DNA of 64,000 nucleotides from Massilibacteroides vaginae (GCF_900178525.1 NZ_FXDJ01000006.1:519445-583444), one strand, 5' to 3'; positions 9,037 through 19,194 are shown, counted from the first letter of the stretch. Numbers and translations: made by a program. Notes: generated by a model from the letters alone, not told the origin.

Positions 9037-9110
9037 ACATCCTTTATTAAAAAAAAGATATCCTTTATTTTTTCGGAAATAAAGGATATTTTTTCAAAAA
9101 TAAAGGATAT
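9037..9110. repeat. Dyad-symmetric array of four 11-bp elements at 21-bp spacing
   Basis: ACATCCTTTAT at 9037-9047 and ATATCCTTTAT at 9058-9068, then the inverse ATAAAGGATAT at 9079-9089 and 9100-9110. All starts are exactly 21 bases apart. The two central elements extend to a perfect 13-bp inverted repeat (9058-9070 / 9077-9089) with a 6-base loop and a following T-run, so it may also terminate the PorE-like gene. It lies in the 230-base gap before meaB, where I see nothing else. Confidence 0.75.
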
Positions 9111-9228
9111 GTTTTTACACCTTTTACATTCGTTGATTTTCAACGTTATTTAAAATTGAAGATTTTAACAAAAAGAAGCTCGTTTTTATGTTAAAATGGG
9201 GAGAAAAACAACTGTGTCTGAATCAATC

Positions 9229-10323
9229 TTACTTCTTAATATCAGACAGAAAAGTTTCCATCATGCGATGTGCGGCAACAAACGAACTAATTTCATTTTT
9301 CAACACCTGATCTTCTGCTTCTTTTATTGAAGCCTGAACTGCTGCGTTGTGATAAAAAGCATTACGAAGAGAATCGTTTATGCTTTCATACATCCAGTAT
9401 TTTGACTGTTCTTTGCGCTTAAGCGTGAAGTAACCGTTGTCTCGGGTGAATTGTAAATATTCATCCACCATATCCCAGATTTTCTTTATTCCGATATTGT
9501 AATAGCCGGAATAGGTCAGCACCTTTGGCGTCCAACCGGATGCGGCGGGCGGGAATAAATGTAGCGCATTTTTAAATTGGCTGGCAGCCAGATTGGCTTT
9601 GTCAATATTATCGCCGTCGGCTTTATTAATAATAATACCGTCTGCCATCTCCATAATACCACGTTTAATGCCTTGCAGCTCATCCCCCGTTCCGGCTAAT
9701 TGAATCAGGAGAAAGAAGTCCACCATTGAATGTACGGCAGTTTCACTTTGTCCGACACCTACAGTTTCCACAAATATGGTATCGAATCCGGCAGCCTCAC
9801 AAAGAACAATGGTTTCCCGTGTTTTACGGGCAACTCCACCAAGCGAACCTGCTGAGGGAGAAGGACGAATAAACGCGTTCTTCTGACGTGAAAGCTCCTC
9901 CATTCGTGTCTTATCACCAAGAATACTGCCCTTAGATCGTTCACTGCTGGGGTCAATAGCTAATACCGCCAGTTTGCGTCCTTGCTCGAGCAGGTGCATA
10001 CCGAAAGTATCTATTGACGTACTTTTGCCCGCTCCCGGTACGCCGGTTATACCGATACGCATCGATTTTCCGGCATGAGGAAGGCATTTCTCGATAATTT
10101 CCTGCGCTAACACCTGATGTTCCGGAAGAGAACTTTCCACTAAAGTTACGGCTTGACTCAGGATTGTGATATTCCCATCCAGGATTCCTTTCACAAACTC
10201 GTCAACGGTATAGGCTTTACGTTGTGTTCTTTTTTTCAGATAAGGATTGATAGTCGGCATCGCCGCTACTCCTTTATTTACTTTTAACCCTTTGTATTGG
10301 TTATCGTTTTCAGGATGTTGCAT
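9229..10323 (-). CDS. meaB: Methylmalonyl-CoA mutase-associated GTPase MeaB
   Basis: 364 residues. G-domain motifs: GVPGAGKS at 94-101 (G1), DPSSERSKGSILGDKTRM, VETVGVGQSE (G3), NKADGDN (G4). These are the blocks of MeaB/ArgK-type G3E GTPases, which load and protect adenosylcobalamin in methylmalonyl-CoA mutase, the enzyme of the succinate-propionate route used by Bacteroidales. The mutase genes are not in this window. The C-terminal helices are present, so the protein looks full length. It follows the two DUF1573 genes by 12 bases and is probably co-transcribed with them. Confidence 0.93.
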   Translation of the reverse strand: MQHPENDNQYKGLKVNKGVAAMPTINPYLKKRTQRKAYTVDEFVKGILDGNITILSQAVTLVESSLPEHQVLAQEIIEKCLPHAGKSMRIGITGVPGAGKSTSIDTFGMHLLEQGRKLAVLAIDPSSERSKGSILGDKTRMEELSRQKNAFIRPSPSAGSLGGVARKTRETIVLCEAAGFDTIFVETVGVGQSETAVHSMVDFFLLIQLAGTGDELQGIKRGIMEMADGIIINKADGDNIDKANLAASQFKNALHLFPPAASGWTPKVLTYSGYYNIGIKKIWDMVDEYLQFTRDNGYFTLKRKEQSKYWMYESINDSLRNAFYHNAAVQASIKEAEDQVLKNEISSFVAAHRMMETFLSDIKK

Positions 10324-10335
10324 AGCGTTTGGCTT

Positions 10336-11439
10336 TTATTTTTCTGCTGTAACTTTTATTAATCTGACCGGACCATTCGGATCATTACAAACAACTGTAA
10401 TTGTTGATTCTAATTTTACTTTAAAATCTTTAGGCCGAATAGCTATTTTAAAAGAAGCAGAGGCATCCGGTTTCAACTCTTTCTTTCCTCCACTTATATC
10501 AATCACAGGGTCGTCTGAAGAGACACTGTATATGATTAACGGCGATTTTCCTTTATTTGTAATTTCAAATGTCCTGGTTTCTTTTCCACCAAGTCCTAAG
10601 ATAGTACTTTTTTTCTCCACTTTTCCGAAATCCACTAAAGTAGATGAAATTAGAGCAGCCGGTGCTTTTTCCTTATCAGAAGGTGATAATTTAGTGAAAT
10701 CATCAATAATATTGGCGGATAATGTGATGTTCTGAACAATAGGTGCGGCACCTTCTGCTTGCACTTTTACGGGAAGAAGGAGATGATAACGACCTTTTCG
10801 GCCTACACCATTTGCATTCAGGAGAAAAACGATTTCGCCCACTTCGTTCGGACGAATAGACATCGGACGTGCTTCGGCTGTAATAAAGGAAGGTAATTCT
10901 TCAAATCGAACGGTAATTGTCTTTTCTCCGGAGTTCTTTACTTCTATTTTCTCGCTAAGTGTTTCATTCGGACGAATCGTATTAAACGATATTGCTTTAG
11001 ACAATAGCTTCAGTTCACCGATAGAGTAGGGATAATTACGAGACAACACGACTGCCGGTTTACGCTGAACTTCACCTTTAATAGTCATCACAAAACGCCT
11101 GGTATCGGCGTTGCTGTAAACGGAAATTGTTTTATGAAAACTGCCTGGTCGTCCTTCAGGATCATACCATATTTTAATTTCTTTTGTTCCTCCGGGAGGC
11201 ACCGGTTCTTTAGACCATTCGGGAAGAGTACAACCGCAGGAAGTAGTAATACGATCAATTACAAGTGGAGTCTTTCCCGCATTTTTCACCAAAAAGACAT
11301 GCTCTACTTCTCCTTTTTCTTCTTTAATCAGACCAAAATCATGATTGGCTTTATCTACACTGATCTTCGTCTTATCCTGTGCAAGAAGTAGAGAACTTGA
11401 AAGTAAAAAAGTAAAGATTAGGAAAGTTAGCTGTCTCAC
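10336..11439 (-). CDS. Exported multi-domain DUF1573 protein
   Basis: 367 residues from GTG 11439 (VRQLTFLIFTFLLSSSLLLAQ gives a clean signal peptide; upstream codons to 11475 would start at TTG and add a polar tail). The first domain (about 24-125) carries HDFGLI, the SCGCTLPEW motif and DPEGRPGSFHKTI, and is clearly duplicated from the neighbouring shorter gene. Two more immunoglobulin-like ASPM/Hydin-type beta domains follow, about 130-240 and 250-365 (VDFGKV, FEITNKGKSPL). Function is unknown; such domains are thought to be cell-surface or periplasmic binding modules. Last but one in the DUF1573-DUF1573-meaB series. Confidence 0.8.
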   Translation of the reverse strand: MRQLTFLIFTFLLSSSLLLAQDKTKISVDKANHDFGLIKEEKGEVEHVFLVKNAGKTPLVIDRITTSCGCTLPEWSKEPVPPGGTKEIKIWYDPEGRPGSFHKTISVYSNADTRRFVMTIKGEVQRKPAVVLSRNYPYSIGELKLLSKAISFNTIRPNETLSEKIEVKNSGEKTITVRFEELPSFITAEARPMSIRPNEVGEIVFLLNANGVGRKGRYHLLLPVKVQAEGAAPIVQNITLSANIIDDFTKLSPSDKEKAPAALISSTLVDFGKVEKKSTILGLGGKETRTFEITNKGKSPLIIYSVSSDDPVIDISGGKKELKPDASASFKIAIRPKDFKVKLESTITVVCNDPNGPVRLIKVTAEK

Positions 11440-11475
11440 CTGTATATGGGTATTATTAAGGGAAGGGAAGTTCAA

Positions 11476-11868
11476 TTATTGAACTTCACCTCTTATTGTT
11501 AAAACGAAACTACCGGTTTTACCATTGCTGTAAACAGATATTGTTTTAGCAAACGGACCCGGACGTCCTTTAGGATCAAACGTAATTTTGACCTCACCTG
11601 TCTTTCCCGGAGCAATAGGCTCTTTTGTCCAAACCGGAGTGGTACAACCACAAGACGCGATAACACGTGTAAGTACCAAAGGAGCATCTCCCGTATTCGA
11701 TATTTTAAAAGTATGCGTTACTGTTCCGTTATCTTCCTGAATTGTACCGAAATCGTGCGTTGCTGTTTCGGCAGCAATAACAGCTTGGCTTTGAGCAAAA
11801 GCTCCTCCTGTCATTAAAAGTAAAGACATGAAAATAAATACAATCTGTTTCATACGTTCTTTATTCAT
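11476..11868 (-). CDS. Exported single-domain DUF1573 protein
   Basis: 130 residues with a signal peptide ending near GGAFAQ. The start may be ATG 11868 or the second Met at 11853. One DUF1573 domain: THDFGTI, SCGCTTPVW, DPKGRPGPFAKTISVYSN. The paired cysteines of SCGCT are conserved between this protein and the first domain of the next gene, with long shared blocks, so the two arose by tandem duplication. Its stop lies 36 bases before the chosen start of that gene. Role unknown; periplasmic or surface location is inferred from the signal peptide. Confidence 0.85.
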   Translation of the reverse strand: MNKERMKQIVFIFMSLLLMTGGAFAQSQAVIAAETATHDFGTIQEDNGTVTHTFKISNTGDAPLVLTRVIASCGCTTPVWTKEPIAPGKTGEVKITFDPKGRPGPFAKTISVYSNGKTGSFVLTIRGEVQ

Positions 11869-11927
11869 TTATAATTAATTACTCGCAAAGTTAATAAATT
11901 TCAAACATTAGGTTGTTCCTTTGATGT

Positions 11928-14900
11928 TTAATCTTTTATAATAAGACGTCCTCCTTCTGTGTGAGAAGTATATTCCGGTGCATATAAACACTGAATTGAA
12001 GCAGGTCCCGAAGCATATTCTCCGTTTCTTGAAACGTATACACCATATTCAATAACATAAGTTCCTTCAGGCAGACGATCAAAGAAAAATTGTTCGGACA
12101 CATCCTTTGAGCTTCTGTAATAGAACGCACCATCGCGGTATTGTGTTCCCGACAATTGGTCTGTAGGCTCGAAACAACCCGCGCGCATATCTTTTAAATG
12201 TACGTAAGTCATCTCCTGTTTTGTTCGTATGGTTAGGCGCACAACAGCTTTATCCCCTATACGAAGCGTTTCCCCTTCTTGTAAAGCGACTAACTGAAGT
12301 CCTTTATCCGATGCTTTTTCTACAAATATCTTCTTCTCTACACTCAGATCACCTTTATGTTTGGTGACCTGATCCATTGGAACAAAATACTGATTATACA
12401 ATGCTCCCCAAGCCGGATTATTCCCTTCTTTACGGATTGTCAGTTTTTCGTTTCCGGATATTTCTGCCGACTTACGTACGGTCTTGCTATATCCGATTCC
12501 CTTGGTGCCATTTTGGGTATCTATAACTTCATTGCCCCAGTTAACAATCACCCGGTTATCTTCTGCCAGCCAATCTCCTCCCGTCAGCAATAAGGCATAT
12601 ACAGCATTGAGTGTGGCAGGAGTTGTTTCCCAGTTTTGCGTACGTTTCTGATTCAGCAACCATTGCTTCATCTTATCTACATCCATGTCTTTAACCGGGA
12701 TTTCAGCAAAAGCAGTCATCAGTAATGTATGTGTTTCGATAGGCGACACGGGAGAAAAACCATTCCTACGGTTATTCGCCCAATAAAGCCCTTGTTCTTC
12801 CGATTGAGTAGCCGTACGCTTAAACCAGTTCATGATAGTTTCCGCCTTTTCTTTCTTACCGTTTCTGTGTAAAAGCAATGCTGTTTGAACACGCATACGC
12901 ATTGGCAGCTTCTCCCATTGGCTTTCTGCCTGATCGGTATAGAAACGAATGGCTTCGCGCGTTCCTCTTTCTTCCGGAATATCCCGGTATTGACTACGCA
13001 TAAGTACATAATCCAGTTGCCATCCGGAAGGAGACATATTCTTCCAGTTCTGGTTATGTTTTTTCAGCAACTCAAAATCTTTTTCAATCTGATTGTCCAA
13101 ATAACGAAGCGCATTCATTTGCATTTCTTTCTCCGACTGAGCATATTGTACCGCATTCAGATTAACAAGATCAGCCATTCCTTGCAGAATAGAGGTCGTT
13201 ACATATCGATCTGCCCCGAAACCACTGAACCATCCCCAGGCACCGTCTTCACGTTGCAGACGAATTAATTCCTGAAGCGCCTCGGCATGCTGACTTTCCG
13301 CGCGATTAAGATCAAACAACGTATTCAAACGTTGAATTTGTTCGGTTTCATTTTCCGCTTCCAATACCCAAGGAGTTTCTTCAAGCAAGACATTCTTCAA
13401 CTCTTCATTCTTTTCCAGGTTAGACAACAACGAGTTCGCATCTTTGCCTGCAGCCGTCCATTGGTCAATGATTTTACGCATACGAGAATTAGCCTGTACA
13501 ATAGAAGTTGCCAGAATATTACTATAATAGGAAGTAAACCAAGCAGACGCACTATTATTGGATGGACGAGTAAGGTTGGGCAATGCTTGCACAGCATACC
13601 AGATCGGATTTGCACTTACCTCTAACGTTTGTAGATAAGGTTTATACGAAGCCGTGCTATTTCCGGGAATAGCAATCGTCTTTTCACCACCACTCTTCAG
13701 ATAGATTGGAGTAGTTTCCGTCACTAAAATCTCGTTTGACAGAACGGGTAACAAATGCTGTTCTCCGTCGCTAACGGTTTCAGTATCCGCGATAATGCGT
13801 ACGCCGAGCAATTCGTTTCCTGCGGGAACCGGGATAGTCCAGTTGGCCGTTGTTTGCTGTCCGGCAGCCAGATCGAATGGATATTGAGATTTCGTAAGGC
13901 AAACTATAGGTTCGTCAGTCGCAGGATCAAACAGTTCCAAGCGCACTTTTCCTGCCAATAAACCCTCCGATCGGTTAATCACTTGTGTACTAATATTTAC
14001 TTCGTCTCCCTTACGAACAAAGCGCGGAAGATTAGGTAAAACCATCAACGGTTTATTCGAAACAACTTCTTTCGTTAATTGCCCATAACTCATATCTTTC
14101 GTATGTGCCAGCGTTTGAAACTTCCAGGTTGTATTGCTCTCAGGCAAAGTAAAGTTGACCGTAAGCGCACCGTCTTTATCCGTTCTTAAAACCGGGAAGA
14201 AGAACGCTGTTTCATTAAAGTTCTTTCTTAAAGACACCTTCTCGGTTGCTCCGGTTGCTGTACGATCATCTTGATCAAGTTTAGAAAATGCCGCTACATC
14301 CATTTCTTCTTCAGCCGCTTCTGCTGTAACCATATCTGCTACCGGTGCCGCGTTTTTCATCGTTAAAGATGCCCGGGACTGGCGAGTGGAATACGCATAG
14401 GTCCTCAACATTGCCATATCCCAATTAAACCGACTGTATTCAAAGTTGGAAATAGCTGCATATTTCACATCACCGGTCAGATACATTCCGGCAGCTAAGT
14501 AAGAACGATTTTCACGGAAAGCAGAAGCATTCAAATACGAACGATCCCAGATGGAAAGATACCACTTGAAAGATGTAATCGCGTCTAATGAGGCATCATA
14601 CATAGAAGCCAGTACTTCTGCTGTGGCAGGTAAAGAGTCGGGAGTAAGTACTTTCAGTTTCCAGCTTTCTTTATTACCGGGCATTAACTTATCGCGGAAT
14701 GTTTCCGTTTTGATTGTTAATGTTTTGCTCGGTACTTTTTTGGTTATATTTATTTGTCGGGTATATAATTTGCCTTCTTTAATGAAAGTAAATAAAGCCA
14801 CTACCCCATCACCATAGGTTTCTAAGAAAGGCACCGTTATTTTGCGGTTTTCGTCAGACAGTTCAAAACGTTTACGGGATACCACTTTGTTGGCTGAAAC

Positions 14901-17579
14901 CAATTCGTAAAGAACATAAGCCTTTTTGTGCGACGTACCAAAAACAAACTCTACCTCTTCTCCCGGTTGAGCGGAAAGATCATCCATAACCAACCATATA
15001 TCCGAGAAAACGGGTGGGCGTTTATCTTTTTCAGTATAAAGAATCACATCCTGCGTCAATTCTACCGGACGGTTTTTTGCATCAGAAGTTTCAAACTTAA
15101 TCCGGTAACTGCCGGAAGCTAATTCAGAAAAGACTGTCGATGAAATCGGCTCGTCTGTCGTAAACTGTCCTTGCGTAACGATATTGCCTTCCTTCTTTTC
15201 GATCGACGTTGCTCCTTTTTTCTTTTCATGTATCAGGCTATAAATCGTATATTTTCCCTGCGAACGAACAGGTTCTCCGTTTAATGTCTGAGCACTTACC
15301 TGTACGGACAGATCTTCGTTTTTCATCTGTTCGGTAAGGTTTGTAGATAATACAATACTACTGCTGCCAACAGAGAACCGGGAGTTTGTTTCCTGTGTTT
15401 CGCCTTTACTGTCGCTCACTGTTGCCGAGACTTCATACGATACATAATTCGCCCAAGCCTGTATTCCGTTCTGTTTTTCCGGCACAAAATCAAATGAGAA
15501 ATTGCCGTTTTCGTCCAGCGTAGTTTCCCCTTGCAATACTTGTGTTTCAGCGAAAGAAGGCACACCATAATAGAAGAATCGGAACGGACGAAGCAACACA
15601 CGGTAACTTACCTTTCCGGCTTGCAACGCAACGCCTGAATAGGTTTGCGCCTTACCTTCGATCTTCACACTATCGCCAAAAGTGATCTCTCCCTTGATCG
15701 GACTGATTTCTATGTTGAAAGAAGGACGTTTATACTCTTCAACCTGAAGAGAAACTGTTGTATTTTCAGTAGATAGGGTAAACCTTCCGTTTAATCCCTG
15801 ACGAGGCAACGTAAACTCACCATTAAACGACCCAAATTCGTTTGTTGTAAAATCGCGGGTAACCACCTCTTTATGATTTGCATCTCTTAAAATAACCTTG
15901 ACTGCCCGGTTCGGCAATACAACGCGATCTTCCTTGTTTCCACTATAAGCTATTCCTTTAAAACAAACAGATTGCCCCGGACGATATAACCCTCTGTCGG
16001 TAAATAAAACCACTTGCGTTTTCTCCTCACTATTCGTAACGCTTTCGCCAAAGCGATTATTCGCCAAATAGATTGAGGTGAGAGGCGTAAACTTATCATC
16101 CCGGTTTACGGCACGGAAATAACGGATTTTATCATTCGCTGCTATTTGAGCTATACCGTTAGTGTCTGTCTGCACAGAATCGATCTGCACAATTTCATTT
16201 TGGTGTGATTTATATAACAAGACTAAAGCCTTCTCGATCGGCTTTCCGGATTGCATATCCGTAACTAAAACTTCTGCACCTCCGCCTGTTGCAGAACGGG
16301 ACACGGAAGCTATTTTACTAAAGAAAATATATTGTGATGATTTCAGGTTCGTATTCGGTACACTCACCTCGAACTCGTAGATACCATTTCTATCCAAACC
16401 ACTCAGCCACACAGTCGTATCCACCAACTGGTAGGTATTGGGTATATCCAAAGAAGAGTTTACCTGACGAATAAGTTTACGATTCGCTTTTTTCTGCCCT
16501 TCCCTCTTTCCATACCAATAATCAGCAACATTGATGTCTTCCGGTTTTATATCCGTTTCATACATCTTTATGCTAACAGACTTCACATTTTTATATTTCA
16601 GACTCATCTTCACCTCCTGACCCGGATATAAAACAGTAGGTATACTCACATTCAGATCCGGATTTTGCATAGAGGTCAGCTTATTCTTAAAAAAGTTGAT
16701 TCGCTCATACTGCGGATATGTTTTTATCGCCCGTTCGCAAAGAGCCATAATCTCTCCATTTAAAGAGCTTGCATTCGGATCGCCCGAGCGGTAAGTTTCA
16801 TACTCCATCGCTCCAACACGGTTTATCCATATTTCAGCTGCAAAGTCGGCCGTAGAATAAGTGTTATACAAGCTATCCAATGAAGCAAGATACGCCGTCC
16901 GTTCATTCGCAAATTGGGTGTTCCGGTGTTTAAACTCCGTATAATCCAACTCTGCCAACATCAAAGCCTTCTGATCACCGGCTCCTTTTTTATAGGTGAT
17001 TAATTTTTGATACAACTCATCTGTAGGATCAACCTCCAGCACACGATAAAGCAGATAATCATATAAAGTAGGTCGCAGTTTTTCATCCTTACCGGAGTTG
17101 AGCAGTTCGGCATACCGGTTAATCGGAATTTCTTGCAATAGTGCTTCCGGTTGAAGTGACAACTGATACTCTTTCTTTATCTTTTCTTCAAACAGATTTG
17201 TTGTCCATTCATTTATATCTTCCGGCACAAAACCAACGATAGGAGTACGCTGTCTGTACTTCCACGCGTTTTGTTGCTCAAAACTCGAATACATTTCAGC
17301 AATAAGGGAATGAAGGATCGCCGCCTCTTCCGGTTTATTACATGACGCTGCGTATACCTCTATCTCTTTAATAAGAGCCGGATAACGCGCTTCATCTATT
17401 TCTGTTTCATTTTTTATTTTTTCAACCAGTTTTTTGATCAGAGCAGATGTATCTTTTTCTTTAATTGCCAGCGTAATCATTTGCGTATTATTTACAACGG
17501 TTTCTGCTTTTGAGTAAAATATAGGTAAAGAAACGCCACAGAGTAGTACCAAAATAAGAGCTATTGCTATTTTTTTCAT
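11928..17579 (-). CDS. Bacterial alpha-2-macroglobulin family protein lacking a thioester motif
   Basis: 1883 residues with an N-terminal hydrophobic signal (MKKIAIALILVLLCGVSLPIF). Seen: an MG2-type block TDRGLYRPGQSVCFKG at about residue 525, an A2M block (FPVLRTDKDGALTVNFTLPESNTTWK) at about 1136, and an alpha/alpha-toroid helical region from about 1330 to 1640 (REDGAWGWFSGFG). The CxEQ thioester expected at the start of the toroid is absent; the local sequence is NLTRPSNNSASAWF. Bacterial A2Ms trap proteases in the periplasm; those without thioester trap by other means or have other partners (as E. coli YfaS). It sits 120 bases after folA and 59 bases before the DUF1573 pair. Confidence 0.9.
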   Translation of the reverse strand: MKKIAIALILVLLCGVSLPIFYSKAETVVNNTQMITLAIKEKDTSALIKKLVEKIKNETEIDEARYPALIKEIEVYAASCNKPEEAAILHSLIAEMYSSFEQQNAWKYRQRTPIVGFVPEDINEWTTNLFEEKIKKEYQLSLQPEALLQEIPINRYAELLNSGKDEKLRPTLYDYLLYRVLEVDPTDELYQKLITYKKGAGDQKALMLAELDYTEFKHRNTQFANERTAYLASLDSLYNTYSTADFAAEIWINRVGAMEYETYRSGDPNASSLNGEIMALCERAIKTYPQYERINFFKNKLTSMQNPDLNVSIPTVLYPGQEVKMSLKYKNVKSVSIKMYETDIKPEDINVADYWYGKREGQKKANRKLIRQVNSSLDIPNTYQLVDTTVWLSGLDRNGIYEFEVSVPNTNLKSSQYIFFSKIASVSRSATGGGAEVLVTDMQSGKPIEKALVLLYKSHQNEIVQIDSVQTDTNGIAQIAANDKIRYFRAVNRDDKFTPLTSIYLANNRFGESVTNSEEKTQVVLFTDRGLYRPGQSVCFKGIAYSGNKEDRVVLPNRAVKVILRDANHKEVVTRDFTTNEFGSFNGEFTLPRQGLNGRFTLSTENTTVSLQVEEYKRPSFNIEISPIKGEITFGDSVKIEGKAQTYSGVALQAGKVSYRVLLRPFRFFYYGVPSFAETQVLQGETTLDENGNFSFDFVPEKQNGIQAWANYVSYEVSATVSDSKGETQETNSRFSVGSSSIVLSTNLTEQMKNEDLSVQVSAQTLNGEPVRSQGKYTIYSLIHEKKKGATSIEKKEGNIVTQGQFTTDEPISSTVFSELASGSYRIKFETSDAKNRPVELTQDVILYTEKDKRPPVFSDIWLVMDDLSAQPGEEVEFVFGTSHKKAYVLYELVSANKVVSRKRFELSDENRKITVPFLETYGDGVVALFTFIKEGKLYTRQINITKKVPSKTLTIKTETFRDKLMPGNKESWKLKVLTPDSLPATAEVLASMYDASLDAITSFKWYLSIWDRSYLNASAFRENRSYLAAGMYLTGDVKYAAISNFEYSRFNWDMAMLRTYAYSTRQSRASLTMKNAAPVADMVTAEAAEEEMDVAAFSKLDQDDRTATGATEKVSLRKNFNETAFFFPVLRTDKDGALTVNFTLPESNTTWKFQTLAHTKDMSYGQLTKEVVSNKPLMVLPNLPRFVRKGDEVNISTQVINRSEGLLAGKVRLELFDPATDEPIVCLTKSQYPFDLAAGQQTTANWTIPVPAGNELLGVRIIADTETVSDGEQHLLPVLSNEILVTETTPIYLKSGGEKTIAIPGNSTASYKPYLQTLEVSANPIWYAVQALPNLTRPSNNSASAWFTSYYSNILATSIVQANSRMRKIIDQWTAAGKDANSLLSNLEKNEELKNVLLEETPWVLEAENETEQIQRLNTLFDLNRAESQHAEALQELIRLQREDGAWGWFSGFGADRYVTTSILQGMADLVNLNAVQYAQSEKEMQMNALRYLDNQIEKDFELLKKHNQNWKNMSPSGWQLDYVLMRSQYRDIPEERGTREAIRFYTDQAESQWEKLPMRMRVQTALLLHRNGKKEKAETIMNWFKRTATQSEEQGLYWANNRRNGFSPVSPIETHTLLMTAFAEIPVKDMDVDKMKQWLLNQKRTQNWETTPATLNAVYALLLTGGDWLAEDNRVIVNWGNEVIDTQNGTKGIGYSKTVRKSAEISGNEKLTIRKEGNNPAWGALYNQYFVPMDQVTKHKGDLSVEKKIFVEKASDKGLQLVALQEGETLRIGDKAVVRLTIRTKQEMTYVHLKDMRAGCFEPTDQLSGTQYRDGAFYYRSSKDVSEQFFFDRLPEGTYVIEYGVYVSRNGEYASGPASIQCLYAPEYTSHTEGGRLIIKD

Positions 17580-17699
17580 TTCCCTTTGAGTTTATAGGTA
17601 AAACAATCTACATAAAAGTATAGATACAAAGAATGTCTAAAAAAGAGTGAATAAACGGTTAATAAGGTGTAAATCTACTAAAAAAAATCCACAATCGAC

Positions 17700-18197
17700 T
17701 TAACGTTTGCGGATGTATGTGATAAAAGTAAACGGATATGCGTGCTTTTCATCGGCTTGACAAGACACTCGTTCGATCTCTGTCCAATCCGATTTATCGA
17801 TCTCCGGAAAAAAGGTATCGGCACCTTCGAAAGCATGATGAATACGGGTAATGTAGAGTTTATCCGCTTGTTTTAATGCCAATTCATAAACAGCAGCCCC
17901 TCCTATAATAAACACTTCAGACTCTCCTTCGCATGCCGCCAATGCTTTCTCCAAAGAGTTAACAACCAAACAATTCGGATAAGACAGTCCTTCAGACGAA
18001 GACAGAACAATATTTTTCCGATTAGGCAAAGCTCCATTAGGCAAAGACTCAAATGTTTTGCGCCCCATAATTATCGTATGGCCACTCGTGATTTCCTTAA
18101 AACGCTTCAAGTCTTTCGGCAAGTGACAAAGCAGCTGTTGTTGCTTACCAATCGCTTGATTATCTGCTATCGCCACTATTAAAGAAAGAGTACTCAT
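17700..18197 (-). CDS. folA: Dihydrofolate reductase
   Basis: 165 residues. SLIVAIADNQAIGK opens the Rossmann-like fold; LPKDLKRFKEIT holds the catalytic Asp of the PxDLxxFK motif; GRKTFESLP, IIGGAAVYELAL and TRIHHAFEGADTFFP are standard DHFR blocks. The common Trp before HLP is replaced (LLCHLPKD). It reduces dihydrofolate with NADPH in the cytoplasm. It follows thyA by 18 bases, the usual thyA-folA pairing: ThyA makes dihydrofolate and FolA recycles it. Confidence 0.95.
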   Translation of the reverse strand: MSTLSLIVAIADNQAIGKQQQLLCHLPKDLKRFKEITSGHTIIMGRKTFESLPNGALPNRKNIVLSSSEGLSYPNCLVVNSLEKALAACEGESEVFIIGGAAVYELALKQADKLYITRIHHAFEGADTFFPEIDKSDWTEIERVSCQADEKHAYPFTFITYIRKR

Positions 18198-18215
18198 ATC
18201 TGTTCTGTTTTAAAG

Positions 18216-19010
18216 TTATACAGCCACCTCGCCCTTAATATGCGGGTGTGGATCATAACCGGTCAGTTCAAAATCCTCATATTTAAAATCGAAAATACTT
18301 TTCACTTCCGGATTAATCAGCATCTGAGGCAAGGCACGAAGTTCACGGGTCATTTGCAACTTTACCTGATCCAAGTGATTCAGATAAATATGCGCGTCTC
18401 CGAGTGTATGTACAAACTCTCCGGCTTGCAGTCCGGTTGCCTGTGCCATCATTTGCAGAAGAAGCGCGTAAGAAGCAATATTGAACGGTACGCCCAGAAA
18501 AATATCCGCACTACGCTGATACATTTGCAGACTTAACTTTCCGTTGGCCACATAGAATTGGAAAAACATGTGACAAGGCGGTAGATTCATATTTTTCAGA
18601 TCTCCCACATTCCATGCGTTAACAATGATCCGCCTTGAATCCGGATTATGCTTGATCTGGTCAACAACCTCGCTGATTTGATCAATACTTCCTCCATCAT
18701 AATCAGGCCACGAACGCCACTGATAACCATAAATATGTCCTAAATTACCATCCGCATCGGCCCATTCATTCCAGATACGCACACCGTTATCCTGTAGATA
18801 TTTCGCATTCGTATCCCCTTTCAGGAACCAAAGCAACTCGTATATAATTGATTTCAGATGCAGCTTCTTCGTAGTAAGCATCGGAAAACCATCCTCCAGA
18901 TTAAACCGCATCTGATGTCCGAACACACTAAGTGTACCCGTTCCCGTACGATCTTCCTTTTTCACCCCTTCCGTCAGCACACGGTCAAGTAAAGACAAAT
19001 ATTGTTTCAT
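18216..19010 (-). CDS. thyA: Thymidylate synthase
   Basis: 264 residues, the length of E. coli ThyA. The catalytic cysteine is Cys146 in [11 protein letters not shown]; dUMP-binding blocks [12 protein letters not shown] and [20 protein letters not shown] are intact, as are [10 protein letters not shown] at the N-terminus and HIKGEVAV at the C-terminus. It makes dTMP from dUMP using methylene-tetrahydrofolate. First gene of a thyA-folA operon with its own promoter at 19045-19074. Confidence 0.97.
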   Translation of the reverse strand: MKQYLSLLDRVLTEGVKKEDRTGTGTLSVFGHQMRFNLEDGFPMLTTKKLHLKSIIYELLWFLKGDTNAKYLQDNGVRIWNEWADADGNLGHIYGYQWRSWPDYDGGSIDQISEVVDQIKHNPDSRRIIVNAWNVGDLKNMNLPPCHMFFQFYVANGKLSLQMYQRSADIFLGVPFNIASYALLLQMMAQATGLQAGEFVHTLGDAHIYLNHLDQVKLQMTRELRALPQMLINPEVKSIFDFKYEDFELTGYDPHPHIKGEVAV

Positions 19011-19044
19011 TGTTTCATGCTTTCATTCCCAAATCAATTGGATG

Positions 19045-19074
19045 CAAAATTACAAAACTAATTGTATATGGCAA
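19045..19074 (-). promoter_or_regulatory. Promoter of thyA-folA
   Basis: On the minus strand: TTG (19074-19072), exactly 19 bases, TAATTTTG (19052-19045). Same architecture as the queA promoter. Confidence 0.75.
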
Positions 19075-19194
19075 TTCTCCGGAGTGAGGAAACGAATCAG
19101 ATTATTCGGTGGGTACTTTATACTTCGGCAATAACTCCCGATACCATTTCTCCATAATATGATTAGTTTTCAATAAAAATATTTCTCTTTTTTC

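Noticed and set aside
9058..9095. Plain terminator as full explanation of the 9.06 kb inverted repeat
   Set aside because: The pair is part of a four-element array with exact 21-base spacing, which a terminator does not explain, although termination may also occur.
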